Shown here: piece after piece, positions 43,809-50,237 of the stretch
How the letters are laid out: each line of letters starts with the position of its first letter
How positions within the stretch are numbered: the stretch's first letter is position 1
Source: Bacillota bacterium
GTDB lineage: Bacteria; Bacillota; Clostridia; Lachnospirales; Anaerotignaceae
Reading direction: 5' to 3'
DNA length: 50,237 nucleotides
Assembly (NCBI GenBank): GCA_021768705.1
Contig: JAETUG010000017.1
Location: forward strand, 1 to 50,237
The notes under the pieces: model-generated
The model's input: the letters and a program-made list of their open reading frames with translations, nothing else
Database searches by the model: none
Told to the model about the DNA's origin: nothing
Made by a program: the position numbers and the translations under genes

Positions 43809-45893
43809 GTGGCAAACAGAGAATACCCTCTGGAAAGAACCAGAAACATTGGTATCATGGCGCACATCGATGCTGGTAAGACAACTCTGACAGAACGTAT
43901 CCTGTTCTACACAGGCCGTAACTACAAAATCGGCGATACTCACGAAGGTACAGCAACAATGGACTGGATGGAGCAGGAACAGGAAAGAGGTATCACAATC
44001 ACATCTGCTGCGACAACATGTCATTGGAACGACAACAGAATCAACATCATCGACACACCTGGCCACGTTGACTTCACAGTTGAAGTAGAACGTTCCCTGC
44101 GTGTACTGGATGGCGCTGTTTGCGTACTGGACGCAAAGGGCGGCGTTGAACCTCAGACAGAAACAGTTTGGAGACAGGCTGATAACTATCGTGTACCCCG
44201 TATGATTTTCGTTAACAAAATGGACATCATGGGTGCAGACTTCTTCGGTTCCATGAAATCTATCGTAGACAGACTGGGCTGCCATCCCGTTGCAGTTACT
44301 CTGCCTATCGGTGCTGAAAGCGATTTCAAAGGCATCATCGACCTGATGAAGATGAAAGCTTACTTCTATGAAAACGCAACAGGTACAGAAGTAGACGAAG
44401 AAGATATCCCCGCAGAATATGTAGATCAGGCTGAAGAATACAGAAATATTATGATCGAAACAATCTGCGAAACAGACGAAGAACTGATGGAAAAATTCTT
44501 CGCTGAAGAAGAAATCACAGAAGCAGAACTGAAAGCAGCTCTGCGTAAGGCATGTATCGCTTGCGAACTGATGCCCGTAATGTGTGGTTCCGCTTACAGA
44601 AACAAAGGCGTTCAGAAGCTGCTGGACGGCGTTGTTGAATATATGCCCGCACCTACAGATATCCCTGCAATCAAGGGTACAGACCCTGCAACAGGCGAAG
44701 AAACAGAAAGACATTCTTCCGATGAAGAACCTTTCTCTGCTCTGGTATTCAAAGTAATGAATGACCCCTTCGTAGGTAAACTGGCATTCTTCCGTGTGTA
44801 CTCCGGTACACTGGACGCAGGCACATACGTTTACAACTCCACAAAGGGTGGCAAAAAAGAACGTGTTGGCCGTATCCTGCAGATGCACGCAAACCACAGA
44901 GAAGAAATCGACAAGGTTTACGCCGGTGACATTGCTGCAGCAGTAGGTTTCAAAATTTCCACAACAGGTGACACAATCTGTGACGAAGATCACGAAGTAA
45001 TTCTGGAATCCATGGTATTCCCCGAACCCGTTATCTCCGTTGCAATCGAACCTAAGACAAAAGCTGGTCGTGACAAAATGGGCATCGCTCTGGCAAAACT
45101 GGCAGAAGAAGATCCCACTTTCAAAACATACACAGATCAGGAAACTGGCGATACCATCATTTCCGGTATGGGTGAACTGCATCTGGAAATCATCGTTGAC
45201 CGTCTGCTGAGAGAATTCAAAGTAGAAGCAAACGTTGGTGCTCCTCAGGTAGCTTACAAAGAAACATTCCGCAAGGCTGTTGACGTTGAAGGTAAATTTG
45301 TACGTCAGTCCGGTGGTCGTGGTCAGTATGGTCACTGTAAAGTACGTTTCTACCCCATCCCTACAGATGCGGAAAACAACTACGAATTCGTAAATGCGAC
45401 AGTTGGTGGTTCTATTCCTAAAGAATATATCCCCGCTATCGATAAAGGTATTCAGCAGGCAATGCAGAGCGGTATCCTGGGCGGCTATCCCGTATTGGGT
45501 GTTAAGGCTGAAGTTTACGATGGTTCCTACCATGACGTTGACTCCTCCGAATCCGCTTACCAGATCGCCGGTTCCATGGCTTTCAAAGAAGCGATGAGAA
45601 AAGGTGACGCAGTACTGCTTGAACCCATCATGAAAGTAACAGTAACAGTACCCGAAGATTACATGGGCGACGTTATCGGTGATATCAACTCCAGACGTGG
45701 CCGTATCGAAGGTATGGAAGCTAGAAGTAACGCACAGGTAATTCACTCCTTCGTTCCTCTGGCAGAAATGTTCGGTTACTCCACAGACCTGCGTTCCAGA
45801 ACACAGGGCCGTGGTAACTACGTAATGGAAGTTGATCACTACGAACCCTGCCCGAAATCCGTTCAGGAAAAAGTACTGGAAGGCAGAAAGTAA
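43809..45893 (+). CDS. fusA: Elongation factor G
   Basis: A 694-residue translocase GTPase, full length. It starts with GTG (read as [20 protein letters not shown]) after AAAAGGAGG. G motifs seen: [14 protein letters not shown] (G1), [11 protein letters not shown] (G2), [16 protein letters not shown] (G3) and [11 protein letters not shown] (G4). The later domains include [25 protein letters not shown] and the C-terminal [23 protein letters not shown]. It lies in the usual str-operon order rpsL-rpsG-fusA-tuf. Codon use is strongly biased, as expected for a very highly expressed gene. Confidence 0.98.
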   Translation: MANREYPLERTRNIGIMAHIDAGKTTLTERILFYTGRNYKIGDTHEGTATMDWMEQEQERGITITSAATTCHWNDNRINIIDTPGHVDFTVEVERSLRVLDGAVCVLDAKGGVEPQTETVWRQADNYRVPRMIFVNKMDIMGADFFGSMKSIVDRLGCHPVAVTLPIGAESDFKGIIDLMKMKAYFYENATGTEVDEEDIPAEYVDQAEEYRNIMIETICETDEELMEKFFAEEEITEAELKAALRKACIACELMPVMCGSAYRNKGVQKLLDGVVEYMPAPTDIPAIKGTDPATGEETERHSSDEEPFSALVFKVMNDPFVGKLAFFRVYSGTLDAGTYVYNSTKGGKKERVGRILQMHANHREEIDKVYAGDIAAAVGFKISTTGDTICDEDHEVILESMVFPEPVISVAIEPKTKAGRDKMGIALAKLAEEDPTFKTYTDQETGDTIISGMGELHLEIIVDRLLREFKVEANVGAPQVAYKETFRKAVDVEGKFVRQSGGRGQYGHCKVRFYPIPTDAENNYEFVNATVGGSIPKEYIPAIDKGIQQAMQSGILGGYPVLGVKAEVYDGSYHDVDSSESAYQIAGSMAFKEAMRKGDAVLLEPIMKVTVTVPEDYMGDVIGDINSRRGRIEGMEARSNAQVIHSFVPLAEMFGYSTDLRSRTQGRGNYVMEVDHYEPCPKSVQEKVLEGRK

Positions 45894-45929
45894 TTTTGCC
45901 CTCTGGTTTACGATAACGGAAAGAAAATG

Positions 45930-45960
45930 CCAAAAAATACGATGCAGAATCATTTTTTGG
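45930..45960 (+). terminator. Hairpin between fusA and tuf
   Basis: CCAAAAAAT (45930-45938) pairs with ATTTTTTGG (45952-45960), loop of 13. It could end part of the fusA transcript; the tuf promoter starts immediately after. Confidence 0.6.
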
Positions 45961-45962
45961 TA

Positions 45963-45991
45963 TTGCAAAAAGACAAGAAGTCTAATATAAT
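45963..45991 (+). promoter_or_regulatory. Promoter of tuf
   Basis: TTGCAA (45963-45968), 17-bp spacer, perfect TATAAT (45986-45991). It gives tuf its own promoter, with a leader of about 77 nt. Confidence 0.75.
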
Positions 45992-46074
45992 TAGAGTTGA
46001 TGGGTGCATCACAAAAAGGGTGTAACTTGACTCACAAATAAGAATCTAAAAATTTTTACTAGGAGGAGATTCCA

Positions 46075-47268
46075 ATGGCAAAGGCAAAATTTGAAAGAAC
46101 CAAACCCCATATGAATATCGGTACTATCGGTCACGTTGACCATGGTAAAACAACTCTGACAGCAGCGATCACAAAGACACTGCATGAAAGATACCAGATC
46201 GGTGAAGCTGTAGCTTTCGAAAACATCGACAAAGCTCCCGAAGAAAGAGAACGTGGTATCACAATTTCCACAGCACACGTTGAATACGAAACACCCAACA
46301 GACACTATGCACACGTTGACTGCCCCGGACACGCTGACTATGTTAAAAACATGATCACAGGTGCTGCTCAGATGGACGGTGCTATCCTGGTAGTAGCTGC
46401 AACAGACGGCCCTATGGCTCAGACAAGAGAACACATCCTGCTGTCCAGACAGGTAGGCGTTCCTTACATCGTTGTATTCATGAACAAATGTGATATGGTA
46501 GACGATGAAGAACTGCTGGATCTGGTTGAAATGGAAATCAGAGAACTGCTGAGCGAGTATGAATTCCCCGGTGATGATATTCCCATCATCAGAGGTTCTG
46601 CTTTCCAGGCTCTGCAGGATCCTTCTTCTGCATGGGGCGACAAGATTCTGGAACTGTTCGAAGAAATCGAAAACTACATTCCTACACCCGAACGTGCAAC
46701 AGACAAACCTTTCCTGATGCCCGTCGAAGACGTATTCTCCATCACAGGCCGTGGTACAGTAGCAACAGGTAGAGTAGAATCCGGTGTTGTTAAAGTACAG
46801 GACGAAGTTGAAATCGTTGGTCTGACAGACGAAATCAGAAAAGTAGTTGTAACAGGCGTAGAAATGTTCAGAAAACTGCTGGATCAGGCTGAAGCTGGTG
46901 ACAACATCGGTGTTCTGCTGAGAGGTGTTCAGAGAAACGAAATCGAAAGAGGTCAGGTTCTGGCTAAACCCGGTTCCATCACACCCCACACAAAATTCAA
47001 AGCTCAGGTTTACGTTCTGTCCAAAGAAGAAGGTGGCCGTCATACACCTTTCTTCAACAACTACAGACCTCAGTTCTACTTCAGAACAACAGACGTAACA
47101 GGCGTTATCTCTCTGCCCGAAGGTACAGAAATGTGCATGCCTGGCGACAACGTTGAAATGACAATCGAACTGATCACACCCGTAGCTATGGGTCAGGGTC
47201 TGAGATTCGCTATCCGTGAAGGTGGTAGAACAGTAGGCGCTGGTTCCGTAGTAGAAGTTATCGAATAA
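46075..47268 (+). CDS. tuf: Elongation factor Tu
   Basis: A 397-residue EF-Tu, the GTPase that delivers aminoacyl-tRNA. It starts [28 protein letters not shown] precedes the ATG. G motifs: GHVDHGKTT (G1), [12 protein letters not shown] (G2), [16 protein letters not shown] (G3) and [11 protein letters not shown] (G4). Domain 2 has the FTGRGT-like [11 protein letters not shown] and domain 3 ends with [15 protein letters not shown]. No kirromycin- or GE2270-type change was looked for in detail. Thr is nearly always ACA, the strongest codon bias in the window along with gdhA. Confidence 0.98.
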   Translation: MAKAKFERTKPHMNIGTIGHVDHGKTTLTAAITKTLHERYQIGEAVAFENIDKAPEERERGITISTAHVEYETPNRHYAHVDCPGHADYVKNMITGAAQMDGAILVVAATDGPMAQTREHILLSRQVGVPYIVVFMNKCDMVDDEELLDLVEMEIRELLSEYEFPGDDIPIIRGSAFQALQDPSSAWGDKILELFEEIENYIPTPERATDKPFLMPVEDVFSITGRGTVATGRVESGVVKVQDEVEIVGLTDEIRKVVVTGVEMFRKLLDQAEAGDNIGVLLRGVQRNEIERGQVLAKPGSITPHTKFKAQVYVLSKEEGGRHTPFFNNYRPQFYFRTTDVTGVISLPEGTEMCMPGDNVEMTIELITPVAMGQGLRFAIREGGRTVGAGSVVEVIE

Positions 47269-47296
47269 TTTTTGATAATCTAATATGTGACTCATC

Positions 47297-47328
47297 AAAA
47301 GGAGTATCCAATAGGATACTCCTTTTTT
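47297..47328 (+). terminator. Strong terminator after tuf
   Basis: AAAAGGAGTATCC (47297-47309) pairs with GGATACTCCTTTT (47314-47326), loop AATA, with T continuing to 47328. Confidence 0.95.
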
Positions 47329-47836
47329 ATAAAAGAAGAGACAGTAGAGATTAATGCGAAAGAAGATCCCGAGGAGAGGGATGAAAATGATGTATGCATT
47401 TCGAAAAATGAGAGATGGATTTTCTGAAATATATGATGTCTATTGTATAATATGACGGTTGGTTGTCGGACAAAAGGGAAGGCGAAAAATAGCTTCTATG
47501 CGAAGTATATTGACAGAGAAAAGACAATAGTGTAAAGTAAAAAAGGCAAAAAAACAGTGAACCATGCACAAGGATGGGCAGTGCATTTTTTTGGCAGCAT
47601 GATTCGCATGTGAAATAATGGGGTTTGCTGCAGGGAAGGGTAGCGATAGCTGCCAATCTCAAAGAAAAAGGGTAAAGCCCAAAATGTGTGAAAAAGTTCC
47701 CATGGGAACAGCGTGCTGACAGGGGTTTTGCGGACTGTTTTTTTGTAGGTTTTTTTTCATTCGCCGACAGTGGAAAATATGTCGGTATTACCAACAAACG
47801 CAGCCGTTTTTTATGTAATATTTATCGACAAAGATG
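47329..47836. other. Non-coding region between tuf and acd with promoter-like and structured elements
   Basis: No convincing gene: an open frame on the minus strand (47351-47797) has no protein-like character. A TATAAT at 47446-47451 and a good TTGACA-17-TAAAGT promoter (47510-47538) are present. A terminator-like hairpin ATGCAC/GTGCAT (47564-47569 with 47581-47586) with seven T follows. Next is an 8-bp closing stem TTGGCAGC/GCTGCCAA (47591-47598 with 47649-47656), a perfect palindrome GTTCCCATGGGAAC (47696-47709), T-rich stretches near 47739-47758, and CCGACA/TGTCGG (47764-47769 with 47780-47785). This could encode one or more small RNAs or a leader. Confidence 0.5.
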
Positions 47837-48041
47837 TTGACAAATTTTAAACAAAAATGGTATATTCATTGTGGAGGCATTATGGCTTCTTATTGATATG
47901 CGCAGGCAAAAGATGAGAAGCTGATAAACTGCGTCCATACGGCAGCGTCGTAAGGAAGTAGGTTGTTTTTTAATGAGACACCCCCGATGTGGCCTCATCG
48001 TGGATGTTTCAAAATTTTTAAAAAATAGGAGGAATATTAGA
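47837..48041 (+). promoter_or_regulatory. Promoter and structured leader of acd-etfBA
   Basis: TTGACA (47837-47842), 18-bp spacer, TATATT (47861-47866). The leader of about 170 nt includes a stem ATGAG/CTCAT (about 47973-47999) before the ribosome site TAGGAGG. I recognise no known riboswitch in it. Confidence 0.72.
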
Positions 48042-49187
48042 ATGGATTTCAAATTAACAAAAACTCAGATGCTTCAGCAAGAGTTGTTCAGAAAATTTGC
48101 TGAAACAGAAATTAAACCAATCGCTAAAGACATGGACGAAGCAGAAGATTACGATAGAGAACTGCTTCAGAAACTGCAGAAAATCGGTGCTTTTGGTATT
48201 CCTTACAGCAGAGAATACGGCGGCCAGGGTGCAGACGTTCTGACATACACACTGTGCATGGAAGAAATGTCCAAAGTAGATGCTTCCACAGGTATCACAC
48301 TGTCCGTACATACATCTCTTTGCTGCCCTTGCATCAATGAGTTCGGTACAGAAGAACAGAAACAGAAATATCTGAGACCCCTGGTTGACGGTTCCAAGAT
48401 CGGCTGCTTCGGTCTGACAGAACCCGGTGCTGGTACAGATGCTGCTGGCGTTAAGACAACAGCTGACAAAACAGAAGACGGCAAATACTATGTTATCAAC
48501 GGTACAAAGATGTTCACAACAAACTCCGGTTTTGCTGATACATTTATCGTATTTGCTCTGACAGACAAATCCAAAGGCCCTAAAGGCATGTCCGCTTTCA
48601 TCGTAGAAAGAGACTACGAAGGTCTGTCCGTTGGTCCCAACATCGAACGTATGGGTATCAGAGCTGCTTCCAACTGTGAAGTAATTTATGAAAACGTAAA
48701 AGTTCCCGCTGAAAACCTGCTGGGCAAAGAAGGCCAGGGCTACAAAATCGCTATGACAGCACTGGGTGGCGGTCGTATCGGTATCGGTGCTCAGTCCGTA
48801 GGTATCGCACAGGGTGCTATCGACGAAACACTGAAATATGTTAAAGAAAGAAAACAGGGCGGCAAACCCATCGGCAAATACCAGAACACACAGTTCAAAC
48901 TGGCTGAAATGCAGACAAAGACAGACGCTGCTAGACTGATGGTATGGAGAGCTGCTACAGAAAAAGACCTGCATGGCAACTACGCTCCTTACGCTGCAAT
49001 GTGCAAAATGTTTGCTTCCGAAGTTGCAAACGAAGTAACAAGAATGGCTGTTCAGCTGTTCGGTGGCTACGGTTACTGCCGTGAATACCCCGTAGAAAGA
49101 GCTATGAGAGACGCTAAGATCACAGAAATCTACGAAGGTACAAACGAAGCTATGAGAATGATCGTTTCTGGCTCTATGAAAGTTTGA
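48042..49187 (+). CDS. Short-chain acyl-CoA dehydrogenase (butyryl- or acryloyl-CoA reductase type)
   Basis: A 381-residue FAD enzyme of the acyl-CoA dehydrogenase family. The ATG at 48042 follows AGGAGG. Motifs seen: IGCFGLTEPGAGTDAAG (FAD-binding), FTTNSGFADTFIVF, GGGRIGIGAQSVGIAQGA, and the C-terminal VQLFGGYGYCREYPVERAMRDAKITEIYEGTNEAMR, which holds the catalytic Glu of the short-chain class (YEGTNE). With the EtfBA pair downstream it should reduce a 2-enoyl-CoA using electron transfer flavoprotein, possibly with flavin-based bifurcation. Crotonase and hydroxybutyryl-CoA dehydrogenase genes, usual with butyryl-CoA dehydrogenase, are absent here, so an acryloyl-CoA reductase role (propionate fermentation) is equally possible. 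Confidence 0.93.
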   Translation: MDFKLTKTQMLQQELFRKFAETEIKPIAKDMDEAEDYDRELLQKLQKIGAFGIPYSREYGGQGADVLTYTLCMEEMSKVDASTGITLSVHTSLCCPCINEFGTEEQKQKYLRPLVDGSKIGCFGLTEPGAGTDAAGVKTTADKTEDGKYYVINGTKMFTTNSGFADTFIVFALTDKSKGPKGMSAFIVERDYEGLSVGPNIERMGIRAASNCEVIYENVKVPAENLLGKEGQGYKIAMTALGGGRIGIGAQSVGIAQGAIDETLKYVKERKQGGKPIGKYQNTQFKLAEMQTKTDAARLMVWRAATEKDLHGNYAPYAAMCKMFASEVANEVTRMAVQLFGGYGYCREYPVERAMRDAKITEIYEGTNEAMRMIVSGSMKV

Positions 49188-49254
49188 TCTTGAGAGTTAA
49201 GAGTTCATTTTGAAAAAAGCTTATTACTAAAAATTTGGAAGGAGAACAACTATA

Positions 49255-50046
49255 ATGAAAATCGTTGTATGTATTAAACAGGTACCCGATACAGTAGAAG
49301 TTAAAATCGATCCTAAGACAGGCACACTGATCCGTGACGGTGTTCCTTCTATCATCAACCACGATGACAAAACAGGTATCGAAGCAGCTCTGCAGCTGAA
49401 AGAACAGCTGGGCGGCACAGTAACAGTAGTATCCATGGGCCCCCCTCAGGCTGACGTTGCTCTGAGAGAAGCTCTGGCTATGGGTTGTGATGAAGCAGTT
49501 CTGGTTTCCGCTAGAGAATTCGGTGGTTCCGATACATATGCTACATCCGGTATTCTGGCAGCAGCTCTGAAAAACATCGGCTATGATCTGATCATCACAG
49601 GTCGTCAGGCTATCGACGGTGACACAGCTCAGGTTGGTCCCCAGATCGCTGAAAAACTGCACCTGCCTCAGGTTTCTTATGTAGAAGAAGTTAGAGAAGC
49701 TACAGCTGACTACGTAGTAGTTAAGAGACAGTATGAAGATGGTTACCACATCATCAAAATCAAAACACCTTGCCTGCTGACAGCAATCGCTGAACTGGCT
49801 ACACCCAGATACATGTCCGTAAGAGGTATCGTTGAAGCTTACGAAAAAGAAATCAAAGTTCTGGGCTTCGAAGAACTGAAAAACGACCTGGAACTGGATA
49901 TGATCGGTCTGAAGGGTTCCCCTACAAACGTATATCAGTCCTTCACTAAAGAAGTTAAAGGCGCTGGTACAATTCTGGAAGGTCTGTCTGCAGACGAAGC
50001 TGTTAAAGCTATCATGGACAAACTGGAAGCTAAATTCATCATCTAA
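49255..50046 (+). CDS. etfB: Electron transfer flavoprotein beta subunit
   Basis: A 263-residue EtfB that pairs with EtfA and the acyl-CoA dehydrogenase. It starts MKIVVCIKQVPDTVEVKIDP; AAGGAG precedes the ATG. The nucleotide/FAD-binding phrases are ALAMGCDEAVLVS, DLIITGRQAIDGDTAQVGPQIAE and the C-terminal TAIAELATPRYMSVRGI. The last resembles EtfB proteins of bifurcating Bcd-Etf complexes, which keep a beta-FAD instead of AMP; that is inference. The gap to acd is 67 bp and etfA follows after 57 bp, so the three form one operon. Confidence 0.95.
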   Translation: MKIVVCIKQVPDTVEVKIDPKTGTLIRDGVPSIINHDDKTGIEAALQLKEQLGGTVTVVSMGPPQADVALREALAMGCDEAVLVSAREFGGSDTYATSGILAAALKNIGYDLIITGRQAIDGDTAQVGPQIAEKLHLPQVSYVEEVREATADYVVVKRQYEDGYHIIKIKTPCLLTAIAELATPRYMSVRGIVEAYEKEIKVLGFEELKNDLELDMIGLKGSPTNVYQSFTKEVKGAGTILEGLSADEAVKAIMDKLEAKFII

Positions 50047-50103
50047 TTCAATTAGACGAGGAATCGGATACTAAAATTTGAAATATAAGGAGGAAACCCT
50101 ACA

Positions 50104-50237
50104 ATGAGTAAAGGTATTTTCGTAGTAATGGAACAGAGATACGGCAAGGTTCAGAACGTAGGTCTGGAACTTGTTGGTGAAGCTACAAGACTGAAAGAAG
50201 ATCTGAAAGATGACGTAGTAGCAGTGCTGCTGGGTCA
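50104..50237 (+). CDS. etfA: Electron transfer flavoprotein alpha subunit, N-terminal part
   Basis: The first 44 residues of EtfA (MSKGIFVVMEQRYGKVQNV, then GLELVGEATRLKED), cut by the window end. EtfA normally has about 320-400 residues, so only a small part is seen. AAGGAGG precedes the ATG. The fragment has the family's N-terminal strand and the Q-x5-LELVGEA pattern. Its place after etfB confirms the assignment. Confidence 0.92.
   Translation, partial: MSKGIFVVMEQRYGKVQNVGLELVGEATRLKEDLKDDVVAVLLG

Noticed and set aside
47593-47760. Possible known structured RNA (6S, SRP, T-box, tmRNA or RNase P)
   Set aside because: I looked for the usual signatures (T-box specifier region, SRP GNAR-type loop, tmRNA ends, RNase P core) and did not find them, so no family name is given.
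47351-47797. A 148-codon minus-strand frame between tuf and acd
   Set aside because: Composition is rich in Ser, Phe, Tyr and His without any domain pattern, no ribosome site precedes it, and it crosses promoter- and terminator-like elements on the plus strand.

Overview
The window reads as chromosomal DNA of a strictly anaerobic, Gram-positive member of the Clostridia, most likely Lachnospirales and perhaps near the Anaerotignum / Clostridium propionicum group. Evidence seen: a SCIFF peptide with its radical SAM maturase, ribosomal protein S12 carrying the extra N-terminal segment I associate with Lachnospiraceae, two LytR-CpsA-Psr (LCP) cell-wall ligases, a CsaB pyruvyl transferase, a clostridial-type glutamate dehydrogenase, and an acyl-CoA dehydrogenase with EtfBA. 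The genus is inference. I found no rRNA, tRNA, CRISPR array, insertion sequence or prophage. Purine-rich Shine-Dalgarno sequences and hairpin/T-tract terminators are abundant, so transcription units can be delimited well.

Layout. 1-7.3 kb: a truncated Na+-coupled (NSS) transporter and an LTA-synthase-like sulfatase on the minus strand, two LCP genes and a small membrane protein on the plus strand, then a MazF/EndoA toxin without antitoxin beside a LolA/GerS-like lipoprotein on the minus strand. 7.5-10.8 kb: scfA (SCIFF), a terminator, two tandem 117-bp multi-hairpin repeats, scfB (maturase) and a translationally coupled PLP-dependent decarboxylase-family gene. 11.1-22.8 kb: a secreted NAGPA-domain protein, then a tightly packed cell-envelope polymer operon: MurJ fused to an O-antigen-ligase-like domain, a glycosyltransferase, two DUF4330 proteins, a glycosyltransferase fused to CsaB, a TagA/WecG transferase and a YitT protein. 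This operon probably builds a pyruvylated secondary wall polymer. 23.1-28.6 kb: a CdaR-type regulator, ftsE-ftsX, ctpA and an mreB/mbl homologue (cell division and shape). 29.1-33.9 kb: gdhA, an ECF sigma/anti-sigma pair, and a minus-strand operon queH-eamA-DUF3885. 34.2-47.3 kb: rpoB-rpoC, rpsL-rpsG-fusA-tuf, with long structured leaders and intercistronic regions. 47.3 kb to the end: a 713-bp non-coding region with promoters and hairpins, then acd-etfB-etfA (etfA truncated by the window end).

Most notable: the three-hairpin repeat units inside the SCIFF locus with a degenerate relative before fusA; two domain fusions (MurJ-ligase and GT-CsaB) in one wall-polymer operon; an orphan MazF where alr and mazE would be expected; structured RNA between rpsL and rpsG; an rpoBC operon lacking rplJL upstream; and the unexplained region between tuf and acd. 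All family assignments come from reading translations by eye; no database search was run.
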